Below are positions 1 to 7,932 of a stretch of DNA of 64,000 nt, one piece after another. The position numbers were made by a program, and so were the translations under genes. The notes beneath the pieces were generated by a model, which saw nothing but the letters and a program-made list of their open reading frames with translations, searched no databases and had not been told where the DNA came from. Position 1 is the first letter of the stretch, and every line of letters begins with the position of its first letter. The DNA comes from Bog-756 sp963776225 (GTDB lineage: Bacteria; Actinomycetota; Acidimicrobiia; Acidimicrobiales; RAAP-2): contig CAVZLL010000001.1 in the NCBI GenBank assembly GCA_963776225.1, positions 372,001 through 436,000 on the forward strand. The letters run 5' to 3'.

Positions 1-2
1 CC

Positions 3-644
3 ACCGCCACCGCGCTCGCCTGCACCAGCGACCGCGACTGCTGGGCGACCGTGAACACCACGGGCTCCGCCGGGTCTACGGGCTCGGTCGTCGCCACCAG
101 CGACGGTGCGGCCAGCTGGAGCCACCTCCCCACCCCCGCCGGCATCGGGGAGCTCAACGGCATCGACTGCGACCGCCGACCGACGTCGGGGCCGGGACCG
201 ACACCCACGACCGCGCGATCGGCCCCGGGGTCGGCGGGCGGAACGACGACCACCACCTCTGCAGGTGCCGGGGTGGCCGGTGTCGGGTGCGTCGCCGTCG
301 GGTCCACCTCGAACTCGGTCAACGCCGCCCGCACGGGCCGGGGGGTGGTCATCACCACCACCGACGGCGGTGCTGCCTGGTCGATCGCGCCGGTCGCCTC
401 CCTCCCGGCGGACCTGCTCTCGGTGTCCTGCGCGGGCCCGTGCGTCGCGGTCGGGACCAGCGCGGTTCCCGCCCCACTCGAGGGGACCGTCCTGCTGACC
501 CCGGGGTCCGGGACCACCGCGACCGCCTGGCACCGGGCCGCGGTCGTGCCGGTCGCCCTCCCCCTCGCCGGAGTCAGCTGCGTCTCCCTCTCCGCCTGCG
601 TGGCGGTCGGGGAGTCGATCACCGCCCGCCTCGAGGGGGGATGA
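3..644 (+). CDS. Secreted Cys-repeat beta-propeller-like protein, 5' end outside window
   Basis: The frame is open from the first bases of the window, so the N-terminus is missing; the ATG at 51 is only an internal Met. The visible 213 residues hold repeats of the form 'SC...CVAVG' followed by 'TTDGGAAW', like sialidase/photosystem-stability-factor-type propeller blades with a conserved Cys pair per blade. A related repeat layout occurs in the lipoprotein at 17744-18712. Probably secreted or cell-surface, but the signal peptide lies upstream of the window. No enzyme motif seen. The assignment rests on repeat pattern only. Confidence 0.7.
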   Translation, partial: TATALACTSDRDCWATVNTTGSAGSTGSVVATSDGAASWSHLPTPAGIGELNGIDCDRRPTSGPGPTPTTARSAPGSAGGTTTTTSAGAGVAGVGCVAVGSTSNSVNAARTGRGVVITTTDGGAAWSIAPVASLPADLLSVSCAGPCVAVGTSAVPAPLEGTVLLTPGSGTTATAWHRAAVVPVALPLAGVSCVSLSACVAVGESITARLEGG

Positions 645-762
645 CCCGGGGTGCCCGCGACGCCTCCCCCGGCCCGTCACAGGGGTTCCCTATGATCGGC
701 GTCGTGCCCGGGCGTCCCCATCTGCCGCGTTCGCGCCTCCTCCGAGTGCGGAGCGCCAGAGG

Positions 763-2241
763 GTGACCAACGTCGAACGGATCGAGCCGGGCTCCCGCCG
801 GCGCCCGACCACCACCTCTGCCTTCGGGGTCGGACGGCGCGAGGCGCACGACGCCTCCTCGTTCTATGCACGGTTCACGCCACCGCTCCTCTCGGAGGAC
901 AGCGTGGTCGCACCGCACGCCGCCCGCGACACCATCTGGGTCGGGGACGCCCGCGAGATGGACCGTCGGGGAGCGGTGGCCGACAACTCGGTCGCGCTCG
1001 TGGTCACCTCGCCGCCCTACTTCGCAGGCAAGGAGTACGAGCGGGCGCTCGGCGTGGGCCACGTGCCGGTGGACTTCGCCGCCTACCTCTCCATGCTCCA
1101 CGACGTGTTCGCCCGGTGCTTCGACAAGCTCGAGCCCGGTGGCCGGATCGCGGTCAACGTGGCCAACCTCGGTCGCAAGCCCTACCGCTCCCTCGCCCGG
1201 GACGTGATCGATCTGCTCGAGGGGCTCGGGTACCTGCTCCGCGGCGAGATCATCTGGCAGAAGAGCCAGGCCGCGGGTGGCTCGTGTGCCTGGGGCACCT
1301 ACCAGCGTCCGGGCAACCCGGTGCTCCGCGACATCACCGAACGGGTCGTCGTGGCCTCCAAGGGTCGCTTCGACCGTGCCGTCCCCCCCGAACAGCGTGC
1401 TCGCGACGGCCTGCCGAGCGAGGGGACGATGGCGATGGACGAGTTCGTCGACGCCACCACCGACCTCTGGGACATCCCCACCGAATCGGCGACCCGGATC
1501 GGCCACCCCGCGCCGTTCCCCGTCGAGCTCCCGCGCCGGCTCATCGACCTCTACACCTACCGCGGCGATCTCGTGCTCGACCCGTTCATGGGTTCAGGGT
1601 CGACCGCCGTGGCGGCCGTCCGCACCGAGCGGCACTACGTCGGCTTCGACACCGACGCGTCGTACGTCGCCCTCGCGGAGCGTCGCGTCGAGGAGGAGCG
1701 GGCCGCTGCACCCCCCGGCCGGCGGGTCACGGTGGCGCCCGGTCGGGCAGGCGGGTCCCGGAACCCCGGGTCGGCCGATCCGGCGGTCGCCCGCGGCCAC
1801 AAGGCCCGCGACATCGCCCAGACCACGCTCGAGGCCGCGGGGTTCACCGGCATCGAACGGGGTGTCGCCTACGGCGATCTCGGGGTCGGCGTCGACTTCC
1901 GCGCCCGAGACGCCCACGGCGCCTACTGGCTGTTCGAGCTCTCCGGCGCCTACTCGGCCACCCGCCCGGGGCTGCGCCGGCCGGACATGCTCTGGAGGGC
2001 ACTCGGGAAGTCCGCCGTGCTGCACCAGGCCCGGCTGGCCGAACCGGGCCGCGGCGATCTCGGGCCCCTGGTCCTGCTCTCCACGGACCGCCCGGCCGCC
2101 CGCAGCGCCGGAGCCAAGGCGCTCTCGGTGGTCCGGACGCCCGATGGAAGCGGTCCCGTCCACGACGTGGTCGAGCTCCTCGACGCCGAGTCGAGCGCGC
2201 GGCTGACCACCTACGCGAGCGGGGGTCACCGACCCGGATGA
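763..2241 (+). CDS. Beta-class site-specific DNA methyltransferase with C-terminal nuclease-like domain
   Basis: 492 residues from a GTG start. Motif IV TSPPYF is at residues 82-87 and the SAM-binding motif I DPFMGSGST at 273-281; IV before I is the beta-class order of N4-cytosine/N6-adenine methyltransferases. The core ends near residue 315. A further ~150 residues follow that a solitary methyltransferase does not need. There D378, E392 (in FELSG) and K416 (in ALGKSAVL) are spaced loosely like a PD-(D/E)XK restriction fold, although the usual K next to E is replaced by S394. That reading is inference. The next gene starts 21 bases downstream after a GGGGAGG ribosome site, and a third gene overlaps that one, suggesting one transcript. 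Could be a modification enzyme with a relic or specialised nuclease domain. Confidence 0.9.
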   Translation: MTNVERIEPGSRRRPTTTSAFGVGRREAHDASSFYARFTPPLLSEDSVVAPHAARDTIWVGDAREMDRRGAVADNSVALVVTSPPYFAGKEYERALGVGHVPVDFAAYLSMLHDVFARCFDKLEPGGRIAVNVANLGRKPYRSLARDVIDLLEGLGYLLRGEIIWQKSQAAGGSCAWGTYQRPGNPVLRDITERVVVASKGRFDRAVPPEQRARDGLPSEGTMAMDEFVDATTDLWDIPTESATRIGHPAPFPVELPRRLIDLYTYRGDLVLDPFMGSGSTAVAAVRTERHYVGFDTDASYVALAERRVEEERAAAPPGRRVTVAPGRAGGSRNPGSADPAVARGHKARDIAQTTLEAAGFTGIERGVAYGDLGVGVDFRARDAHGAYWLFELSGAYSATRPGLRRPDMLWRALGKSAVLHQARLAEPGRGDLGPLVLLSTDRPAARSAGAKALSVVRTPDGSGPVHDVVELLDAESSARLTTYASGGHRPG

Positions 2242-2262
2242 CCGGTCGGTGGGGAGGGCGCC

Positions 2263-3318
2263 GTGCCGGATGACCGGACCGTGGTCACCGAGCTGGGCAC
2301 CGCACTCGGCACCCTCCCCTTCGCCGATCCGCTCGACGCGCTGCGTGCCCGCCCGTCCGTACTGGCCATCGGTCCCGACGCCTGGGACCACCTGGACGCG
2401 GTGGTTGGTTCGGGCCGGTTCGCCGCCGAGCTCGCCGGGGCGTTCTCCAACGGCCGGGCGTTCCTCGAGGCGGCCGACGGCCTCCGTGACCGGGTACCCC
2501 TGACCATCGAGTGGACCGGCGGCCGGCGCGCGCCCGGTGACGAGGTCGCCCCGATCGACCTCCGCATCGACCACGTCTACCTGGTCAGCTGCAAGTACGA
2601 GTCGGACATCGTGGCCAACGTCTCTCCGGCCCGCCTCTTCGAGGGCTTGCTCGCGACCGCCGGCGCCTGGGGCCGGGGCGACTGGTACGAGACGGTGGCC
2701 GCGGACGAGTACGTCGCGCTCTACCGCGCCTGCACCCGCGCGGCCGGGCTGACCGCGCACCCAGACACCCCGGACGCCTGCAGCCGCGAGCAGCTGGCCG
2801 CCCTCCGCGCCGAACTCCCCGGTCGCTCCTATCCCGATGCCACCTCGCGGGGTGCCTACGCCGACCTCTGCCGGGCGGTGAGCACCGCGTCGGCCTCCCG
2901 CTGGTCCGAGCACCTCGCCGGGGCGCCGGCGCGCGAGACGATGCTCTGGCGCCTGCTCCGCATCGGCAGCGCGCCCTACTTCGTGCTCGGCAACGACCGG
3001 GCCACCGGGGCGGCGGTCCGCTACCGGGTGGACGGACCCTGGGACTGGCGGGACCGGTTCGAGCTCCGCTCGTTCTCGGTGACCCCGGCCGAGGCGGGCC
3101 AACCCCGGGTCGACTGGTCGTGCACCTACCGTGCCCGGGAGGACGGCGTCGACCGCACCGCCTCGGGGCACGTCGAGATCCGATGGAGCCACGGCCGGTT
3201 CTGTGGCCCTCCCGAGGCCAAGGTCTACCTCGACACGCCGATGTCCCGGCTCCCCGGGTACCATCCGCTGGTGGCAGCCGCGGAGCCCCAGCTCAGCCTC
3301 TTTCCCTCCTGGCCGTGA
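2263..3318 (+). CDS. Unrecognised 351-residue protein, possible restriction partner of the methyltransferase
   Basis: The GTG start is chosen because GGGGAGG lies about 6 bases upstream. I do not recognise the family. No signal peptide or membrane segment is visible, so it is probably cytoplasmic. Around residues 97-113 there is a hydrophobic strand with D99 and D103 followed by VSCKYES (K111). This resembles a PD-(D/E)XK active site with S/C in place of the acidic residue, and it precedes an FEGLL helix. Together with the upstream DNA methyltransferase this makes a nuclease or target-recognition role a reasonable inference, not a demonstrated one. Its stop overlaps the start of the next gene (GTGA), implying translational coupling. 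The rest is rich in W, R and D with no recognisable motif. Confidence 0.75.
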   Translation: MPDDRTVVTELGTALGTLPFADPLDALRARPSVLAIGPDAWDHLDAVVGSGRFAAELAGAFSNGRAFLEAADGLRDRVPLTIEWTGGRRAPGDEVAPIDLRIDHVYLVSCKYESDIVANVSPARLFEGLLATAGAWGRGDWYETVAADEYVALYRACTRAAGLTAHPDTPDACSREQLAALRAELPGRSYPDATSRGAYADLCRAVSTASASRWSEHLAGAPARETMLWRLLRIGSAPYFVLGNDRATGAAVRYRVDGPWDWRDRFELRSFSVTPAEAGQPRVDWSCTYRAREDGVDRTASGHVEIRWSHGRFCGPPEAKVYLDTPMSRLPGYHPLVAAAEPQLSLFPSWP

Positions 3319-3875
3319 GCGATCCGGTCGCCTGGGACGGCGACGCCTACCAGCGGCGCTTCGACGACCTCGCCGCCGCCGGAGTCGACGTGCACGGCGA
3401 GGCGGGGTTCGTGGCCGGGCTCGGGCCGACCTCGGTGCTCGACGCCGGCTGTGGCAGCGGGAGGGTGGCGGTCGAGCTGTCCCGCCGGGGGATCCCGGTG
3501 GTCGGCGTCGACCGCGACGCATCGATGATCGCCGCGGCCCGCCGGCTCGGTCCCGGCCTCGAGTTCGTGATCGCCGACGTCGCCACGGTCGACCTCGGGC
3601 GCACCTTCGCGCTGGTGGTGATGGCGGGTGACGTCCCGCTGTTCACGCCGCCTGGCAACCGGGCCGCGCTGGTGGCCGGGTGCGCACGGCACCTCGAGGA
3701 CGGAGGGGTGTTGGTCGCCGGGTTCCAGCAGGACGGTCGCTACCCGGTGACCGCGTACGACGAGGACTGCCGGGCAGCCGGGCTGCTCCCGGACGGTCGG
3801 TGGGCGACCTGGTCGGGCGAGCCGTTCACCCCCGACGCAACGTACGCGGTCTCCCTGCACCGGCGGAGCACCTGA
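3315..3875 (+). CDS. Class I SAM-dependent methyltransferase
   Basis: 186 residues starting at a GTG that overlaps the previous stop by four bases; an open frame extends further upstream but runs inside the preceding gene. Glycine-rich SAM motif VLDAGCGSGRVAVEL, the acidic ribose-binding residue in VVGVDRDASMI, and a following EFVIADV strand identify a small class I methyltransferase of the Methyltransf_25 type. The substrate is not evident; no DNA-MTase (D/N/S)PP(Y/W) motif is present. Its coupling to the two upstream genes suggests a shared function, but it could also be a small-molecule methylase that only shares the transcript. Confidence 0.85.
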   Translation: MSDPVAWDGDAYQRRFDDLAAAGVDVHGEAGFVAGLGPTSVLDAGCGSGRVAVELSRRGIPVVGVDRDASMIAAARRLGPGLEFVIADVATVDLGRTFALVVMAGDVPLFTPPGNRAALVAGCARHLEDGGVLVAGFQQDGRYPVTAYDEDCRAAGLLPDGRWATWSGEPFTPDATYAVSLHRRST

Positions 3876-3934
3876 GCGGTAGACCTCGTGCACCCCGGCC
3901 CTGCGATCATGGGTCGGCGGAGAAGGGACACCCC

Positions 3935-5302
3935 ATGCGCAATCCCATGTTCGTCCACGACGAGGCGCTCACCGACCTCATCCTCGGGTACTGCCGCTGG
4001 CGCCTCGCGCTCGACCCGGTCCCGCTCGACTACGGGGGAGCGGTGACCAAGTCGTCGCTGACCGCGAGCCTCGAGGGGCTGATCGACCGCACCGGGACCG
4101 ACCCCGAGCGCATCATGGACGTCTTCGACCACCAGCTGGCCACCGCGGTCATCTCCTGCGACAGCCCTCGGTTCCTCTCGTTCATCCCGGCCGCGCCGAC
4201 CAAGGCCTCGTTGCTCTTCGACATGGTGGTGGCCTGCTCCTCGCTCCAGGGGACCTCGTGGATGGAGGCGGCGGGCGCGGTCGCCGCCGAGAACCAGGCG
4301 CTCGGTGTGCTCGCCGGGCTGGCCGGGCTCCCGGCGGGAGCCGGGGGCTGCTTCGTGTCCGGTGGGTCGGCCGGCAACCTGTCCGCCCTGATGGTCGCCC
4401 GGGACACGGCCGCCCACCGGATGGGTGACCGGACACCGCATCGCCCGGTGGTGGCCATCAGCGAAGAGGCCCACTCCTCGGTGGGCAAGGCCCTCCAGGT
4501 GCTGGGGGTCGAGGCCCTCCAGGTGCCGTGCGTCGACCACCGGCTCACCGGTCGGGTCCTGCGGGCCGCGCTCGACTCGGACCCGCGTGGCCGCGACGCC
4601 ATCGCGGTGGTCGCGACCGGCGGTACCACCAACGCCGGGATCATCGACGACCTGGCCGGGGTGGCGGCGGTGGCCGCGGAGCGGTCCCTCTGGTTCCACG
4701 TGGACGGGGCCTACGGGTGTGCCGCCCTGTTCGCACCCTCGGTGCGCGATCGGTTCGACGGCGTCGAACGGGCCGACTCGCTGGTCGTCGACCCGCACAA
4801 GTGGCTCTTTGCGCCGTTCGACTGCGCCGCCCTGCTCTACCGTGAGCCGCGCCTCGCCAAGGCGGTCCACACCCAGGATGCCTCGTACCTCGACGTGCTG
4901 CACCGGGACGACCCGGAGGTCTGGAACCCGAGCGACTACGCCTACCACCTGACCCGCCGGGCCCGTGGTCTCCCGCTCTGGTTCTCCCTCGCCGTCTACG
5001 GCACCGATGCCTACCGCGACGCGATCGAGACGGTGCTGACCGTGGCCCGGGAAGCAGCCGATCTCATCGAGCGCACCTCCTATCTGGAGCTGGTCCGGCG
5101 GCCCGAGCTCTCGGTGGTCCTCTTCCGCCGCACCGGATGGGACCGCGCCACCTACGAGGCCTGGTCGGCCGGGCTGCTCGCCGACCAGATCGGGTTCGTC
5201 ACCCCGACCACCTGGGAGGGGGAACCGGTGGGCCGGCTGGCCCTGCTCAACCCGGAGACCTCGGTCGGCATCATCGAGGAGATCCTCGGCACCCTGGCCT
5301 GA
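3935..5302 (+). CDS. PLP-dependent group II decarboxylase
   Basis: 455 residues from the ATG at 3935, which has AGAAGGGA about 8 bases upstream; the longer open frame is ignored. Fold-type I group II amino acid decarboxylase (glutamate/aromatic amino acid decarboxylase family): HVDGAYG carries the Asp that contacts the pyridine nitrogen and VVDPHKW carries the Schiff-base lysine (about K289). SGGSAGNLSAL binds the PLP phosphate. Expected to decarboxylate an aromatic or acidic amino acid to an amine and CO2 in the cytoplasm; the substrate cannot be read from the sequence. It stands alone, 68 bases before mscR on the same strand. Confidence 0.92.
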   Translation: MRNPMFVHDEALTDLILGYCRWRLALDPVPLDYGGAVTKSSLTASLEGLIDRTGTDPERIMDVFDHQLATAVISCDSPRFLSFIPAAPTKASLLFDMVVACSSLQGTSWMEAAGAVAAENQALGVLAGLAGLPAGAGGCFVSGGSAGNLSALMVARDTAAHRMGDRTPHRPVVAISEEAHSSVGKALQVLGVEALQVPCVDHRLTGRVLRAALDSDPRGRDAIAVVATGGTTNAGIIDDLAGVAAVAAERSLWFHVDGAYGCAALFAPSVRDRFDGVERADSLVVDPHKWLFAPFDCAALLYREPRLAKAVHTQDASYLDVLHRDDPEVWNPSDYAYHLTRRARGLPLWFSLAVYGTDAYRDAIETVLTVAREAADLIERTSYLELVRRPELSVVLFRRTGWDRATYEAWSAGLLADQIGFVTPTTWEGEPVGRLALLNPETSVGIIEEILGTLA

Positions 5303-5370
5303 TCGTGGGATGGCCGTCGCGCCCGTGCCACACTGTGCGCGGCCGGACCGGGACCCGGTTGGAGGCACGA

Positions 5371-6456
5371 ATGCCGTGTGAGGTACGGGCTGTGGTGGCG
5401 ATGGCCAAAGGCGCGCCGGTGGAGGTGGTCACCGTGGTGGTGCCCGACCCCGGGCCGGGCGAGGCGGTGGTCCGGGTCCAGGCATGCGGTGTGTGCCACA
5501 CCGACCTCCACTACCGCGAGGGAGGGATCAACGACGAGTTCCCCTTCCTGCTCGGTCACGAAGCGGCCGGAGTGGTCGAGTCGGTCGGCCCCGATGTGAG
5601 CACGGTGGCCCCCGGCGATTTCGTGGTGCTCAACTGGCGGGCCGTCTGCGGGGAGTGCCGCTCGTGCCGGCGCGGGCGACCCTGGTACTGCTTCACGACC
5701 CACAACGCGACCCAGCAGATGACCCTCACCGACGGCACACCGCTCTCGCCGGCCCTGGGCATCGGGGCATTCGCCGAGAAGACCCTGGTGGCGGCCGGGC
5801 AGTGCACCAAGGTGGACCCTGCGGCCAGACCCGAGGCGGTCGGCCTGCTCGGGTGCGGGGTCATGGCCGGCCTCGGAGCGTCCCTGCTCACCGGTGAGGT
5901 CGGTCCCGGCGACTCGGTGGCGGTGTTCGGCTGTGGCGGGGTCGGGTGCGCAGCGGTGGCCGGCGCCCGCCTGGCCGGCGCCTCGACCGTGATCGCCATC
6001 GACCTCGATCCGCGCAAGCTCGAGCTGGCCCGCCAGTTCGGGGCGACCCACGTGGTCGATGCCTCGGGGACCGAGGTGGTCGACGCGGTGCAGGCCCTCA
6101 CCGGGGGCAACGGCGCCGACGTGTGCATCGAGGCGGTGGGCAATCCGGCGGTCATGGAGCAGGCGTTCTACGCTCGCGACCTCGGCGGCACCCTCGTGCA
6201 GGTCGGGGTTCCGACGCCCGAGATGCGCATCGACCTGCCGATGATCGACTTCTTCGGTCGCGGCGGTCGGCTCAAACCCAGCTGGTACGGCGACTGCCTG
6301 CCGTCCCGCGACTTCCCGATGCTGGTCGACCTCTACCTTCAGGGGCGGCTCGACCTCGACCGGTTCGTGAGCGAGACCATCGCCCTCGGTGACGTGGAGG
6401 AGGCCTTCCACCGGATGGAGCGCGGCGAGGTGCTGCGCTCGGTGGTGGTGCTCTGA
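5371..6456 (+). CDS. mscR: S-(hydroxymethyl)mycothiol dehydrogenase
   Basis: 361 residues, ATG with GGAGG seven bases upstream. Zinc-dependent medium-chain dehydrogenase. Catalytic zinc ligands lie in GVCHTD (C42) and LGHE (H63, E64), the structural zinc loop is CGECRSCRRG, and the NAD-binding motif is GCGGVG. Long stretches such as NWRAVCGECRSC, TLTDGT.LSPALGIGAFAEKT and SSWYGDCLP-like segments match my recollection of the mycobacterial mycothiol-dependent formaldehyde dehydrogenase, not a generic alcohol dehydrogenase. It oxidises the mycothiol-formaldehyde adduct to S-formylmycothiol and may also act on S-nitrosomycothiol. Implies the organism makes mycothiol, a thiol restricted to Actinomycetota. 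Confidence 0.93.
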   Translation: MPCEVRAVVAMAKGAPVEVVTVVVPDPGPGEAVVRVQACGVCHTDLHYREGGINDEFPFLLGHEAAGVVESVGPDVSTVAPGDFVVLNWRAVCGECRSCRRGRPWYCFTTHNATQQMTLTDGTPLSPALGIGAFAEKTLVAAGQCTKVDPAARPEAVGLLGCGVMAGLGASLLTGEVGPGDSVAVFGCGGVGCAAVAGARLAGASTVIAIDLDPRKLELARQFGATHVVDASGTEVVDAVQALTGGNGADVCIEAVGNPAVMEQAFYARDLGGTLVQVGVPTPEMRIDLPMIDFFGRGGRLKPSWYGDCLPSRDFPMLVDLYLQGRLDLDRFVSETIALGDVEEAFHRMERGEVLRSVVVL

Positions 6457-6480
6457 GTCCTCAGCGTCCTGCGGTCGGGC

Positions 6481-6497
6481 AGCAGCGGCGCGCTGCT
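6481..6497. terminator. Hairpin between convergent genes
   Basis: AGCAGCG / CGCTGCT arms of 7 bp around a GCG loop, sitting between the stop of mscR and the stop of the convergent NTF2-fold gene. There is no T tract, as is common for high-GC terminators. Assigned from position and symmetry only. Confidence 0.45.
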
Positions 6498-6937
6498 CAG
6501 GTGTACCCCTGGGCCACGTGCTCGATCCACCAGCCCGGGGCGGCGTTCATGAGGGTCTGCAGGTCCCAGTAGTCCCACCACCGGAGGATCGACCCGTCAC
6601 GCAGCTCCTGGACCGAGACGAAGGGCAGGGTCACCTGCTCCCCGGTGTGCCAGTGCCAGGTCTCGGCGTGCTCGGTCACCACCGTCCCGGCCTCGGCCAC
6701 CATCAGGCGGAGCTGGTGCTCGTAGCCGGAGATCCGCTCGAGGCCGAGCCGCAACCGGGCCACGATCTGTGCCGGGCCGCGGGCGACGTCGTCGGGCGGG
6801 GACGGCACGTCGGTGTACTCGCTCTCCGTGCCGAAGAAGGACCCGATCCCGTCCCAGTCCCGCTCGTAGAGGGCGGCCCAGAACCGGCGGACGATCTCCT
6901 TGTTGGTGGTCGCCACGTCGGCGGCAGGTCCGGTCAC
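6497..6937 (-). CDS. SnoaL-like/NTF2-fold protein
   Basis: 146 residues from the GTG at 6937, chosen because AAGGAGCC precedes it at normal spacing. The pattern 'EIVRRFWAALYERDWDGIGSFF', then 'GPAQIVARL', and a C-terminal 'VQELRDGSILRWWDYWDLQTL' is typical of the SnoaL/limonene-epoxide-hydrolase-like NTF2 superfamily: small cone-shaped proteins that act as isomerases, hydrolases or ligand binders. The W/D-rich C-terminus (RWWDYWD) resembles the limonene epoxide hydrolase 'WRDYFD' segment also seen at 21005-21394. Substrate unknown. Confidence 0.8.
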   Translation of the reverse strand: MTGPAADVATTNKEIVRRFWAALYERDWDGIGSFFGTESEYTDVPSPPDDVARGPAQIVARLRLGLERISGYEHQLRLMVAEAGTVVTEHAETWHWHTGEQVTLPFVSVQELRDGSILRWWDYWDLQTLMNAAPGWWIEHVAQGYT

Positions 6938-7065
6938 GGCGGCTCCTTGCTCGCCGCGTCCCTGCCGCGGCGGTCCTCTTCCCGGTCGGCCATGATCGCA
7001 CAGGGGTCGGCGGAGGCCCGCCGTCCCGTACCATGGCCGCTGAGGGCCAGAGAAGGGAGTCACCG

Positions 7066-7338
7066 ATGGCCGACGGCATCAAGCTCGATGCGCACCACCG
7101 CAAGACGGTGGAGAAGCTCTTCGAACACCCGACCGGCCACAACATCCAGTGGCACGATGTGCTCTCGCTGCTCGAGGCCGTGGCCGAGGTCGACGAGAGG
7201 CACGATGGCAACTACCGGGTGACCCTCGGAAACGAGACGGAGACCTTCGTCCGACCCCGGGGGCATGACGTCGACACCCAGATGGTGGTGGACCTCCGCC
7301 GGATGCTGAAGGCGGCCGGCATCGGCCCCACGTCCTGA
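7066..7338 (+). CDS. HicA-like small protein lacking the catalytic His
   Basis: 90 residues, ATG at 7066 with AGAAGGGA upstream. The layout 'EHPTGHNIQWHDVLSLLEAV', a basic strand 'RHDGNYRVTLGN', 'VRPRGHDVD' and a final 'VVDLRRMLKAAGI' helix follows the double-stranded-RNA-binding fold of HicA mRNA interferases. HicA toxins need a histidine in the GSH turn; here the turn reads DGNY, so nuclease activity is doubtful. No hicB-like gene is adjacent. It is 10 bases before the TfoX-N gene, so the two are probably co-transcribed. Family assignment is from pattern and is moderate. Confidence 0.75.
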   Translation: MADGIKLDAHHRKTVEKLFEHPTGHNIQWHDVLSLLEAVAEVDERHDGNYRVTLGNETETFVRPRGHDVDTQMVVDLRRMLKAAGIGPTS

Positions 7339-7348
7339 GCGAGACCTT

Positions 7349-7684
7349 GTGGCGTACGACGAAGCGCTGGCCGAGCGGCTCAGGGAGTTGCTCACCGGCG
7401 AATCCCAGCTGGTGGAGAAGCGGATGTTCGGCGGTCTGGCGTTCCTGATCGGCGGGAACGTGGCCATCTCGGCGAGCGGACAGGGTGGGGTTCTGGTCCG
7501 CGTGGATCCGATGGAATCGGACAAGCTGGTCCACACCTCGAACGCCGAGCGAGCCGTGATGCGTGGCCGCCCGATGGAGGGCTGGTTGCGGGTGGCACCC
7601 GGGCACGTGCGGACCAAGCCTCAGCTGGCCAAGTGGGCGACCCTCGGTGCCGTCTACGCACGGTCACTGCCACCGAAGCGGTAG
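7349..7684 (+). CDS. TfoX N-terminal domain protein
   Basis: 111 residues from GTG. Contains the TfoX/Sxy N-domain signature: 'VEKRMFGGLAFLIGGNVAIS' followed by a 'GVLVRVDP' strand. Only the N-terminal domain is present; the C-terminal helical domain of Sxy is absent, which is the usual form in Actinobacteria. In enteric bacteria TfoX activates competence genes together with CRP; a single-domain actinobacterial version has no established role. Likely in one transcript with the HicA-like gene just upstream. Confidence 0.88.
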   Translation: MAYDEALAERLRELLTGESQLVEKRMFGGLAFLIGGNVAISASGQGGVLVRVDPMESDKLVHTSNAERAVMRGRPMEGWLRVAPGHVRTKPQLAKWATLGAVYARSLPPKR

Positions 7685-7932
7685 CTCGACCGGCCCGGCT
7701 TGGATCGGTCCAAGACCGTGGGAATTGCCTACAGACGGCCGACCGGCGTCGATCGGTGCCGGTTTGACCACCGGTTTGCCGGGTCATTTCGGGGTGCTTG
7801 ACATCTTCGGTCCGTTCCTAGAGGCTGAGCCGCCGGGTCGGCTTGCGACCGAGCTGAGGTGCTCGGCAAGGAAGCGGCGTCAGGCGGTCTGATGCCTCAG
7901 CGCTCCAGAGGAGCCACCCCGAGGAGAACCAC

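Noticed and set aside
1594..3522. 642-residue minus-strand open frame
   Set aside because: Arg/Pro/Gly-rich shadow of the methyltransferase cassette; no motif or ribosome site.
3740..5368. 542-residue minus-strand open frame
   Set aside because: Shadow of the PLP decarboxylase, which has clear active-site motifs on the other strand.
7798..7803. TTGACA upstream of the 712-residue secreted protein
   Set aside because: No acceptable -10 box at 16-18 bases; only TAGAGG at 15.
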